DNA of 20,959 nt, from the NCBI GenBank assembly GCA_050261415.1, contig JBLNDG010000169.1:1-20959 (forward strand), given 5' to 3'. The notes beneath the pieces were generated by a model, which ran no database searches, was not told the origin of the DNA, and saw only the letters and a list, made by a program, of their open reading frames with translations. The translations under genes were made by a program, and so were the position numbers. Origin of the DNA: JBLNDG01 sp050261415. GTDB lineage: Bacteria > Bacillota > Clostridia > Lutisporales > Lutisporaceae. This document shows, one piece after another, positions 6,154 to 13,274 of this stretch (positions are counted from its first letter, which is position 1; each line of letters starts with the position of its first letter).

Positions 6154-7857
6154 ATGTGGTCAAAATTGATAATAGATATGAATGCCTTAACAGTCAGCAG
6201 GGAACCACTGGATGAAGAATTCCGGGAGCTTGGCGGCAGAGGATTGATCGCACAATATATGATTAAAAATGTCCCGCCCCAGTGTGATCCGCTGGGCAGC
6301 CAAAGCCATCTTATTTTCTGCACTTCAGTATTCGCAGGGAGTAAATTAACCACTGCACACCGACTGTCCGTGGGTGGCAAAAGTCCCCTTACCGGCGGGA
6401 TAAAGGAAAGCAATTCAGGTGGTTATGCCGCATCCCTATTGGCAGAGCAGGGTATCAAGCTGATTGTAGTAAAAGGGCTCCCCTCAGGCAAGGGATTGTG
6501 GCTTTTACATATTGACGCAAAAGGAAATGCTTCCCTTGAAGATGCCACTAAATATAAAGGAATAAACAATTATGAATTTGTTGAAAAAATACGCGAACGT
6601 TTCGGCGATAAGCTTGCAACCATATCCATAGGCAGCGCCGGGGAGCGCCTTTACAAATGTGCTTCCATACAGGTTACCGAGTTCAGTACCGGCCATCCAA
6701 ACCGTGCTGCTGCACGTGGTGGTTTGGGCTCATTAATGGGAAGCAAGCATCTCAAGGCAATCGTAATTGAAAAGCCCGAGACAAAATTTGATGTGCCCTA
6801 TGTAGATGAGGCCAAATTCAATGAGATTTGCCAGAAGCTAAATAAAATGGCTGCTGAAGGTGCAAAGAATGACCCGTTCCATAATATTGGCACAGTTGCT
6901 ACAATAGAAGTTACAGGAGCAAACGGCATTCTTCCCGTAGATAATTTCTCCGGCAGACTATTTCCTGAATATACTGAGGTCGGAGCAAATAAATTCATGA
7001 CCAACCTTGCTGCACGCGGAGGCCGGAACAAGTGTCCGTGCCAGCCAGGCTGTGTTGTTCAATGCTCCAACGTATATAATGACAAGGATGGAAATTACCT
7101 CACCTCCGGTTTTGAATATGAAACCCTGGCAATTATGGGGCCGAACTGCCACATCTCTGATTTGGATGCAATCGCCGGAATGGACCGGCTTTGCGATGAT
7201 ATAGGAGTGGATACTATCGAAACCGGTAATGCCATTGCTGTGTGCATGGAAGCCGGTAAAATCAAATGGGGAGATTCAGCTGCAGCCCTCGGTTTACTAA
7301 AAGAAATGGCTGACGGTACGGAATTCGGCAGACTTCTAGGTGAAGGCTGCGAGGCTGCAGGTAAAAGCCTTGGCTGCAAGCACATCCCCGTTGTTAAGCA
7401 CCAGGCGATGGCAGGATATGATCCCCGTAATACCAAAGGTACAGGTATTACTTATGCCACAAGCCCTATGGGTGCAGATCACACTGCCGGGCTCACTATG
7501 GCAAGAGCCTTCGATGATGCCGGAAGGGCAGCACAGGCCTATGCCTCAAACAAACTGCAGGTTGCAATGTGTTTTGCTGATAGTATGATGTGTATTTTCG
7601 CTTTCGCGCACATGGTACCCGGAATACCGCTGCTTTCGGAACTCATGGCAGCCATGTATGGCGGTGAACCTGACCCCTCCCGCGTACCGGCCATGGGCGT
7701 AAAAACACTTTTAACAGAAAGAGCCTACAACAAAATGGCAGGAATGACAGCCAAAGATGACAGGCTGCCTGATTTCTTCTACAACGAGCGCTCTGCCGCA
7801 ACAGGCTCCAAGTTCGATATTAATTACTATGAATTGGAGGTACTTTTTGATTTCTGA
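6154..7857 (+). CDS. Aldehyde ferredoxin oxidoreductase (tungsten/molybdenum enzyme)
   Basis: A 567-residue member of the AOR family, which oxidises aldehydes to carboxylic acids with ferredoxin, or the reverse, using a bis-pterin W/Mo cofactor and a [4Fe-4S] cluster. Seen: an N-terminal EPLDEEFRELGGRGL segment, family repeats around GGKSPLTGG and GSAGE, a Cys-rich site at 294-304, the pterin-binding LCDDIGVDTIETG at 347-359, ATSPMGADHTAG at 435-446, and late cysteines at 473 and 480. The start is the ATG at 6154, 8 bases after AAAGGAGG. An upstream ATG at 6106 in the same frame lacks such a site and overlaps the alcohol dehydrogenase. The cluster cysteines are spaced C-x-C-x3-C-x3-C rather than the textbook C-x2-C-x3-C. 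The stop codon overlaps the next start (TGATG). Confidence 0.94.
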   Translation: MWSKLIIDMNALTVSREPLDEEFRELGGRGLIAQYMIKNVPPQCDPLGSQSHLIFCTSVFAGSKLTTAHRLSVGGKSPLTGGIKESNSGGYAASLLAEQGIKLIVVKGLPSGKGLWLLHIDAKGNASLEDATKYKGINNYEFVEKIRERFGDKLATISIGSAGERLYKCASIQVTEFSTGHPNRAAARGGLGSLMGSKHLKAIVIEKPETKFDVPYVDEAKFNEICQKLNKMAAEGAKNDPFHNIGTVATIEVTGANGILPVDNFSGRLFPEYTEVGANKFMTNLAARGGRNKCPCQPGCVVQCSNVYNDKDGNYLTSGFEYETLAIMGPNCHISDLDAIAGMDRLCDDIGVDTIETGNAIAVCMEAGKIKWGDSAAALGLLKEMADGTEFGRLLGEGCEAAGKSLGCKHIPVVKHQAMAGYDPRNTKGTGITYATSPMGADHTAGLTMARAFDDAGRAAQAYASNKLQVAMCFADSMMCIFAFAHMVPGIPLLSELMAAMYGGEPDPSRVPAMGVKTLLTERAYNKMAGMTAKDDRLPDFFYNERSAATGSKFDINYYELEVLFDF

Positions 7858-8057
7858 TGATAACGGTTAATGGAAAGAAAATGGAATTTGAAAGCGGCAC
7901 AACCATAGCAGGTGCTGTAAGGAAAGCTGAAGAGTCTATCGATGCTATGACATTAGTGATTTTGGATGGGAGAGTCATTCCTAGTACTGAACTCAATTCT
8001 ACCATACTTTGTGACGGTGCCTGCATAAAATTGATGCGGATTATCAGCGGGGGATAA
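7857..8057 (+). CDS. MoaD/ThiS-family ubiquitin-like sulfur carrier
   Basis: A 66-residue protein with the small beta-grasp look of MoaD/ThiS: it opens with ITVNGKKMEFESGTT, has the central ILDGRVIP strand, and ends in IISGG. The C-terminal Gly-Gly is what MoeB/ThiF-type enzymes adenylate and convert to thiocarboxylate. MoaD donates sulfur to molybdopterin, and MoaD-like genes are known beside AOR genes, so a role in pterin-cofactor assembly for the upstream enzyme is the best inference. Its ATG overlaps the AOR stop by one base, indicating translational coupling; a GGAGG lies 16 bases upstream, farther than usual. No activating enzyme is encoded nearby, so it would depend on one elsewhere. 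ThiS-like or other carrier roles remain possible. Confidence 0.82.
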   Translation: MITVNGKKMEFESGTTIAGAVRKAEESIDAMTLVILDGRVIPSTELNSTILCDGACIKLMRIISGG

Positions 8058-8061
8058 AAGC

Positions 8062-8097
8062 AAAACAGCCTGAGAATTGTTTTTCTCAGGCTGTTTT
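8062..8097. terminator. Bidirectional rho-independent terminator
   Basis: A perfect 15-bp stem, AAAACAGCCTGAGAA (8062-8076) against TTCTCAGGCTGTTTT (8083-8097), lies between two convergent units. The A- and T-rich ends let it terminate the MoaD-like transcript on the plus strand and the OadB transcript on the minus strand. Confidence 0.93.
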
Positions 8098-8118
8098 AAT
8101 ATATATATGCACAGAGGT

Positions 8119-9315
8119 TTAGTGTATTATTGTTACATATATGCCTGTGAGTATTGCTGACGTGATGACCCCGCAGATATTAGCCCCTACGGCATACTGC
8201 AGAATAAAGCTGTATTTATTGATTTTACTTACTTCCTTCTGTGCTACCTTGGCAGTCGTGGGTACACAGGACACCCCTGCAATACCAATGGTCGGGTTAA
8301 AGTTTTTCTTATTTATAAAATATACTATATATCCTCCCAGGATGCCCCCTATACCTGATAACAATAATGCGGTCATCCCCAGCACAAGAAGTATTAATAT
8401 TTTAGGATTCAATATTGTACTTGCTTCACAAAGCACCCCCAGCATCAAACCCAGGAAAAACGTAGCTCCATAAAGAAAAGTCTCTTCTATTAGCTTGGAA
8501 TACTTTGTCAGACCTGACTCCCTTACTGCTATCCCAAGGAAAAAGCTTAAGAATAACGGTGCAGCTACAGGGAAAAGGAAACATAATACTGTAGAGGCAA
8601 TAACGGAAAATACCAGCTTTTCTTTTGAAGTTATGTTATGAGTCCTGCTCACATTGACATTCTTGCCTCTCAATTCTTTCGGTATCAGCAGCCTTACAAG
8701 ATACGGATAGCCTCCGTAGGTCAAGCTTAGGTACAAGTATGCTACTATGGTAATCGGAACGAAGAGATTTTTTGCAAGCATAAGTGAAGTGTATAAAACC
8801 ATGGGACCGTCGGCAGTACCTATGACTGAAATAGCTGCAGCTTCGCCATGAGTAAAGCCTAAAGCCGTCGCAATCGGGAAAGTAGCAACAGTACCCAACT
8901 CGGCAAACATAGCAATTAACATGCTTGTAAAGGGATAGGCCAATAAAAAGCCAATGTCGGTTATTACGCCTATACCCATGAAGACAATACATGCAATCAG
9001 GCCGTTGCTGAAGGTAAAGGTGTAAATCGGCTGTAAAAAGTCAATCTGCAATATGTTCATCAGGTCATTGGTATTGCTCACCATAGGGTTCATAAATATT
9101 GTACCGGTATTTTGAGCTGACAGGAAAAGTACCCCTGCATTTACCGCAGACATGCCGAAACCCATAGGAATCATTACCAGGGGCTCCAGAGTATTCTTGG
9201 CACCCAGATATACAAGAAGAATGCCCAAAAAAATAAGAACCAGTCTTGCAATAGCTATTTTGGGTTCTTGAACAAACAAAGTCGCTATACCTTGAAACAG
9301 ATGCATAATATCCAT
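8119..9315 (-). CDS. Sodium ion-translocating decarboxylase beta subunit (OadB family)
   Basis: The 398-residue, strongly hydrophobic protein matches the beta subunit of Na+-pumping decarboxylases (oxaloacetate, glutaconyl-CoA, methylmalonyl-CoA, malonate). In those complexes it decarboxylates carboxybiotin and moves Na+ out of the cell. Conserved pieces are present: FMGIGVITDIGFLL at 112-125, GTADGP with the key acidic residue Asp169, and NPTIGIAGVSCVP near the C-terminus. The middle stretch (about 195-230) is hydrophilic, as usual. The ATG at 9315 follows CGGGGA. It is the last gene of a three-gene minus-strand set after two tiny membrane proteins. No carboxyltransferase (alpha) or biotin carrier gene is in the window, so either these lie elsewhere or the protein works differently here. 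Confidence 0.93.
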   Translation of the reverse strand: MDIMHLFQGIATLFVQEPKIAIARLVLIFLGILLVYLGAKNTLEPLVMIPMGFGMSAVNAGVLFLSAQNTGTIFMNPMVSNTNDLMNILQIDFLQPIYTFTFSNGLIACIVFMGIGVITDIGFLLAYPFTSMLIAMFAELGTVATFPIATALGFTHGEAAAISVIGTADGPMVLYTSLMLAKNLFVPITIVAYLYLSLTYGGYPYLVRLLIPKELRGKNVNVSRTHNITSKEKLVFSVIASTVLCFLFPVAAPLFLSFFLGIAVRESGLTKYSKLIEETFLYGATFFLGLMLGVLCEASTILNPKILILLVLGMTALLLSGIGGILGGYIVYFINKKNFNPTIGIAGVSCVPTTAKVAQKEVSKINKYSFILQYAVGANICGVITSAILTGIYVTIIH

Positions 9316-9343
9316 AAACAGTCCCCGCTTTCAAATAGTACGA

Positions 9344-9478
9344 TTAAGCTTTTTCCGCCGGTTTCTTGGAAAAAAGTCTTATACTGAACAGAATGATTTT
9401 GATAAGTACAGCAATAAACAATGAAATAAAAAAGCCTATGCCAAAAACCTGTAGTGCAATTAATATAGAGTTCTGCAT
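9344..9478 (-). CDS. 44-residue single-span membrane protein (OadG-like)
   Basis: Short frame with a strong ribosome site (TAGGAGG, 5 bases before the ATG) that overlaps the stop of the preceding mini-gene. The product has one hydrophobic segment at about 4-36, beginning MQNSILIALQVFGIGFF, and a charged end, SKKPAEKA. The gamma subunits (OadG) of Na+ decarboxylases have the same plan of one N-terminal membrane helix and a polar tail, though they are usually longer. Its place 28 bases before the beta subunit gene supports a small gamma-like assembly subunit. Sequence similarity to OadG is only impressionistic. Confidence 0.7.
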   Translation of the reverse strand: MQNSILIALQVFGIGFFISLFIAVLIKIILFSIRLFSKKPAEKA

Positions 9479-9487
9479 ATTATCCTC

Positions 9488-9589
9488 CTATTCCAGCTCG
9501 CTCCTTATACTTTTAACAAATATCAAAGCCATTATTAAGAATGCCATAACCTTAGCTGCATTTTCAGCAAATAGTAATGTGCTGTTCAT
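9488..9589 (-). CDS. 33-residue membrane mini-protein
   Basis: A very small frame with an excellent ribosome site (GGAGGGG, five bases before the ATG). It encodes a peptide beginning MNSTLLFAENAAKVMAFLI, with a hydrophobic stretch at about 14-25 and a charged end (KSIRSELE). Its stop is 9 bases before the next mini-gene and supplies part of that gene's ribosome site, so the two are very likely translated together with the OadB gene. I do not recognise a family. A helper of the sodium pump is an inference from position only. Confidence 0.6.
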   Translation of the reverse strand: MNSTLLFAENAAKVMAFLIMALIFVKSIRSELE

Positions 9590-9719
9590 ACCTTCCCCTC
9601 CTATTCCATTTTTTGCTGCAAAAGTGCCTTAAATCCTTTAAAATCATGAAGAATCGGCAGTTTGCAATTTTCGTCATTTACAGTATACTCACATATATTG
9701 TATAATTCAAATATATAAA

Positions 9720-9738
9720 ACTTATCTATATTATAAGT
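9720..9738. promoter_or_regulatory. Candidate LysR-type operator
   Basis: ACTTATCTATATTATAAGT has perfect 6-bp arms and a 7-base centre, giving the T-N11-A pattern typical of LysR-family sites. It lies in the AT-rich gap between the divergent LysR gene (plus) and the OadB operon (minus). Binding is inferred from pattern and position. Confidence 0.55.
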
Positions 9739-9806
9739 ATAAATTATAATTGTAAATTGCTGTACTGCACCTCATCAGAATAATGCTTTTAAAGGAGAAT
9801 TCTGTT

Positions 9807-10700
9807 ATGGATCTTCATTATTTAAAGCTGTTTCATACATTGGCATCAGAACAGAGCTATACAAGAGCAGCCAATTCACTGTTTATCAGTCAGCCCGCTT
9901 TATCAATGCAGATAAAAAAATTTGAAGAAGAACTAGGCGTTAAACTTTTTGACAAAATCGGCAACAAAAACATACTTAATGAAAATGGCAGACTGCTCTA
10001 CAGTTATACGCAAAAGATATTCTCGATAATTGAAGAAGCAGAACATCATCTGCTTAATAAGACGGACCACATAGGCGGAACTGTCAATATAGGCGGGAGC
10101 AATACTTGCGGTACCTATATCCTTCCCAAAATAATAGGTGAATTCAAAAGTATTTATCCTGATGTCAATGTTAACCTGCATGTATCAGATACTTACGAGA
10201 TATCCAATTTGATTGCGGAGAGCAAACTGGACCTCGCAATGAGCGGAGGCGCCGCAGATTATAACAAGAATATACATGTCGAAAAGTTAATAGATGACCA
10301 TATTGTTTTTGCTGCTTCACCACAAAATAAACTGGTAGGAAAAGAATATATCGAAGCCTCAGACCTGGAAGGCTGTGATTTTATAGCTCATGAAAGCAAA
10401 TCACAATTATATCTGCTGGCAGCGAGAATTATTGAAGAAATGAAATTTCCGGCAAAAATCACCATGACTTTCGGAAATATTGATGCTATCAAACAAGCAG
10501 TAGCAGCCAACCTGGGTGTGTCACTGATACCGCTTTCAGCAGTATCCTTTGAGCTTAAAATTGGCTTGATCAAAGAGTTAAAAATAAAGGGCAAAAGTTG
10601 GTCATATCCTCAAAACCTTATATACAACAAAAACAGATACCTGTCACCGGCAGCAAGAAAACTTATAGATCTGATACGGAGCAAAGCACAAAAGCACTGA
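9807..10700 (+). CDS. LysR-family transcriptional regulator
   Basis: A 297-residue LysR-type protein. Residues 1-60 form the winged helix-turn-helix, with the signature LKLFHTLASEQSYTRAAN, SQPALSMQIKKFEEELGVKLFDK. The rest is the periplasmic-binding-like effector domain, with GGTVNIGGSNTCGTYILP opening it and the late VAANLGVSLIPLSAV segment typical of the fold. The start chosen is the ATG at 9807, behind AAAGGAG (9791-9797); an in-frame upstream ATG at 9783 lacks a ribosome site. It is divergent from the OadB operon with a LysR-like inverted repeat between them, so it probably regulates that operon. The effector is unknown; a di- or oxo-carboxylate would fit the neighbour. Confidence 0.92.
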   Translation: MDLHYLKLFHTLASEQSYTRAANSLFISQPALSMQIKKFEEELGVKLFDKIGNKNILNENGRLLYSYTQKIFSIIEEAEHHLLNKTDHIGGTVNIGGSNTCGTYILPKIIGEFKSIYPDVNVNLHVSDTYEISNLIAESKLDLAMSGGAADYNKNIHVEKLIDDHIVFAASPQNKLVGKEYIEASDLEGCDFIAHESKSQLYLLAARIIEEMKFPAKITMTFGNIDAIKQAVAANLGVSLIPLSAVSFELKIGLIKELKIKGKSWSYPQNLIYNKNRYLSPAARKLIDLIRSKAQKH

Positions 10701-10724
10701 GTTCATAGCAACCCAGTGCTTTTG
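10689..10724 (+). terminator. Terminator after the LysR gene
   Basis: An 11-bp stem, CAAAAGCACTG (10689-10699) against CAGTGCTTTTG (10714-10724), followed by TTTC. The LysR stop codon lies inside the hairpin. The A-rich 5' arm could also stop the convergent glycosyltransferase transcript. Confidence 0.8.
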
Positions 10725-10743
10725 TTTCAATTGCCTTATATTA

Positions 10744-11763
10744 TTAATTGAATTTATATATCTTGCGAACTATACGGTATAAAGGCACAGTTACTTTTCC
10801 TGCAATACTTCCCGGTATATTGGATATTGTACCAAGCAAGCGGTATCGAAGCCTTAAATAAAGTCTTTCATCCCTGCTTCTTAAATATGACCACAGTTCC
10901 CTTCTTTTCTGAAAATCCTCCTTGGTAGCTGAAATTTGTAAGAATACCGAGGATATGGTCATCATCATTGAAAGATAGTTGGTCATATAGTTTCTAAGAC
11001 GTTTATTGGGTGCCTCTTCAAGCTGGTTGTATGAATCAATCATAAGCTTATTCACCTGAAGCTGTTGGTCGATACGTTTTATCATAACCTTTTCGTTTAC
11101 TGACTGGTCTTCTCTTCCGATAAAGTAACGGTAGAGGTCAATGTCCATGTAATATAAAGTCTTGACATAAGGCAGAGGCTTATAAACGAAGAGGTTGTCC
11201 ACATAGAAAGTATGCTTCGGAAGTACCAGCCCACACTCGCGGAGAAGTTCCGTACGGTATATCACCGAATGCATGAGCAGGTATTGTGAAGGTCTGAAGT
11301 TGCCTACTTCATCCCAACCGAATAATCGGTTTTGCGGCAACACATTTCCATAGCTGACGGTATGGCTGGTATTATCTGTTGAGTGCTCATAGACATAATT
11401 GCATACCATCACGTCCGGTGCAGTACCCTTAACATAGAGTTCCTTCAGTGTGGATATGACTCTTAACATACCCGGGATATCGAGCCAATCGTCTGAATCT
11501 ACGACTTTGTAATATACCCCTGTTGCATTACGGAGACCTGTATTGACAGCCTCACCATGTCCTCCGTTTTCCTGATGTATTGCTTTGACAATACCCGGGT
11601 ATCTGGAAGCATAATCATCAGCAATTTTTCCCGTATTATCGGAAGAACCGTCATTAACGATAATTATTTCTACATCTTCTCCTCCCGGGAGCAGTGTCTC
11701 AATGCAGTGCTCCATGTAAGCAGAGGAGTTATAGCTGGGAATTGCAAAAGTTAATATCTTCAT
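10744..11763 (-). CDS. Family 2 (GT-A) glycosyltransferase
   Basis: A 339-residue glycosyltransferase. The N-terminal GT-A fold is clear: FAIPSYNSSAYME at about 6-18, IIIVNDGSSDNT at 33-44, ENGGHGEAVNTGLRNATG at 65-82, and the metal/nucleotide-sugar DxD-type motif VVDSDDW at 87-93. The C-terminal 200 residues are family-variable and basic. The ATG at 11763 follows AAAGGG; an upstream ATG at 11787 overlaps the glf end and lacks a ribosome site. It lies 17 bases after glf, whose product makes UDP-galactofuranose. A galactofuranosyl transferase for a cell-surface polysaccharide is therefore an attractive inference, but neither donor nor acceptor can be read from the sequence. Confidence 0.9.
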   Translation of the reverse strand: MKILTFAIPSYNSSAYMEHCIETLLPGGEDVEIIIVNDGSSDNTGKIADDYASRYPGIVKAIHQENGGHGEAVNTGLRNATGVYYKVVDSDDWLDIPGMLRVISTLKELYVKGTAPDVMVCNYVYEHSTDNTSHTVSYGNVLPQNRLFGWDEVGNFRPSQYLLMHSVIYRTELLRECGLVLPKHTFYVDNLFVYKPLPYVKTLYYMDIDLYRYFIGREDQSVNEKVMIKRIDQQLQVNKLMIDSYNQLEEAPNKRLRNYMTNYLSMMMTISSVFLQISATKEDFQKRRELWSYLRSRDERLYLRLRYRLLGTISNIPGSIAGKVTVPLYRIVRKIYKFN

Positions 11764-11780
11764 AGATCGTGCCCTTTCTT

Positions 11781-12938
11781 TCAACATATGATGCTGTCGG
11801 TTAAAAGCAACGCGCGTTCGATAATTGCATCCATGTTATAGTATTTATATTCAGCCAGTCTGCCAAGCAAGTAAAATTCCTTAAGGCCTCCGGTTAGTTG
11901 TTTATATTTTTCATAAAGCGCAATATTCTCCGGGTTTATTATTGCATAATATGGTATCTCGCTTTCAGCCCCCGTATAGTCTCTTGGGTATTCCTTCATT
12001 ATTGTGGTTTTACCGGGAATATCCTGTCCGGTCAAGTGTTTAAACTCGGTAATTCGGGTAAAAGACTCTGACACTGTGTAGTTGATGGTGCCTTTTGGCT
12101 GATACCATGTCATATCATGGGTTTCAAGCAGAAAATCCAAAGTCCTGTACGGCAGACGGCTAAAGCGGCAATCAAACAGCTCGTCCAAAGCACCGGTATA
12201 TATGACGGTTCCGTTAAAAGACTTACCGTCTAAAAGCATTCTGTCCTCTTCGATTTTAAATACCTCAGCTGAATCAGTATTGAGCTGCAGCTTAATATTG
12301 GGATGGTCAAGCAGCTTTTCAAAAAGCGGAGTAAATCCATCTGACGGAATACCCTGATATTTATCCTGAAAATACCTGTTATCGTATGATACCAGTATAG
12401 GAACCCGCGCTGTGACCGACGGGTCTATTTCATCCGGAGCAACACCCCACTGCTTTTGTGTATAATGCAGGAAAATATTGTTATGAACAAAATCCGCAAG
12501 TTCAAGCAGTTCTTTATCCTTCTGCTTTTGCAGTTCAAAAATCGTAATACGACGTTCCATTCCATATACTTCAACAAGTTTCTGTTTTATGCTCTGCGCT
12601 TTGGCTTGGTCAAAAATCATATCAAGTGAGTTAAGATTAAATGGAACAGGCACCAGCTTTCCGTAAATATCCGCTTCCACCTCATGGGAGTAATTCCTCC
12701 ACTGTGTAAAACGTGAAAGATAATCAAATACACGGCCGCTGTTGGTGTGAAAAATATGCGGACCGTATTTATGGACCAGAATGCCGTCACTGTTTATATA
12801 ATCGTATGTGTTGCCTCCAATATGGCTGCGCTTATCAATGATCAAAACCTTTTTTCCTGCCCGTTCGGCCAATTCCCGGGCTGCCACAGCTCCAGCAAAA
12901 CCGCAGCCAATTACAAGACAATCGTTTGCGTTGTTCAT
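11781..12938 (-). CDS. glf: UDP-galactopyranose mutase
   Basis: A 385-residue flavoenzyme that interconverts UDP-galactopyranose and UDP-galactofuranose. Seen: the FAD dinucleotide fold CLVIGCGFAGAVAARELAE near the N-terminus, IIDKRSHIGGNTYD, the characteristic HKYGPHIFHT and VPVPFNL segments, YTQKQWG, ARVPI, and the closing LGRLAEYKYYNMD with the substrate-contacting Arg and Tyr residues. Length and motif order match the bacterial enzyme. GGAGGG stands 11 bases before the ATG. It is the first gene of a two-gene operon with a glycosyltransferase, preceded by a strong promoter and a structured leader. Confidence 0.96.
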   Translation of the reverse strand: MNNANDCLVIGCGFAGAVAARELAERAGKKVLIIDKRSHIGGNTYDYINSDGILVHKYGPHIFHTNSGRVFDYLSRFTQWRNYSHEVEADIYGKLVPVPFNLNSLDMIFDQAKAQSIKQKLVEVYGMERRITIFELQKQKDKELLELADFVHNNIFLHYTQKQWGVAPDEIDPSVTARVPILVSYDNRYFQDKYQGIPSDGFTPLFEKLLDHPNIKLQLNTDSAEVFKIEEDRMLLDGKSFNGTVIYTGALDELFDCRFSRLPYRTLDFLLETHDMTWYQPKGTINYTVSESFTRITEFKHLTGQDIPGKTTIMKEYPRDYTGAESEIPYYAIINPENIALYEKYKQLTGGLKEFYLLGRLAEYKYYNMDAIIERALLLTDSIIC

Positions 12939-12973
12939 GTGTTCAGATTCCCTCCGTACATTGTGTATTTTTT

Positions 12974-13077
12974 ATAATGCATAGGAAAGTATAAATTTCC
13001 TTAGCGTGACACTTTCCGTTAAATGCATTTCATAAAAGGCTTCCCTGGTCGTTAAAACGCTTCAATAGAAGCCTTTT
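12974..13077 (-). promoter_or_regulatory. Structured leader RNA of the glf operon, class unassigned
   Basis: The 336-base gap 12939-13274 holds no gene. On the minus strand, after a strong promoter, two stems form. The first is AAAAGGCTTC/GAAGCCTTTT (13034-13043 with 13068-13077) enclosing 24 bases. The second is a nested hairpin with outer stem AATGCAT/ATGCATT (12976-12982 with 13023-13029) and inner stem GGAAAGT/ACTTTCC (12984-12990 with 13011-13017). The first stem is followed by TTTTATG on the minus strand and by TTTTTT on the plus strand, so it could terminate either way. I do not recognise a known riboswitch consensus. Confidence 0.5.
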
Positions 13078-13100
13078 TTATAACACACCCGACATAATTT

Positions 13101-13130
13101 ATTCTACACAGCCTACTCAGTATTTGTCAA
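13101..13130 (-). promoter_or_regulatory. SigA-type promoter of the glf operon
   Basis: Minus strand: TTGACA (13130-13125), 18-base spacer, TAGAAT (13106-13101). The start of transcription near 13094 gives a leader of about 155 bases before glf. Confidence 0.75.
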
Positions 13131-13194
13131 ATGGTAAGGTTGTCGGATAGCATAGCTCTTCAAAAATCAGGCTTGACTGCCTGACCAGCCGGAA

Positions 13195-13223
13195 TTGCAA
13201 TTTCAGCAAAAAAGTGATATTCT
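13195..13223 (+). promoter_or_regulatory. Promoter of the marR-ABC exporter operon
   Basis: TTGCAA (13195-13200), 17-base spacer, TATTCT (13218-13223). The likely transcription start, near 13230, falls on the inverted repeat at 13236-13249, which would allow repression. Confidence 0.6.
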
Positions 13224-13235
13224 TTCTATATATTA

Positions 13236-13249
13236 GTTGCGTGTGCAAC
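13236..13249. promoter_or_regulatory. Candidate MarR operator
   Basis: GTTGC-GTGT-GCAAC is a perfect inverted repeat just downstream of the -10 box and 25 bases before the MarR start codon. MarR repressors commonly bind such short palindromes over their own promoters. Recognition by this protein is inferred. Confidence 0.6.
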
Positions 13250-13274
13250 AATTAGTCTATGGGAGGTACTTTAT

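Noticed and set aside
7095..7436. Minus-strand open frame of 113 codons inside the AOR gene
   Set aside because: Antisense to a strongly conserved coding region; its composition reflects the complement of AOR codons.
12973..13080. Small RNA on the plus strand, with TATAAT at 12973-12978 and a terminator ending at 13080
   Set aside because: No -35 box stands at a suitable distance, whereas the minus strand has a consensus promoter that makes the same structure a leader. Not excluded, but weaker.
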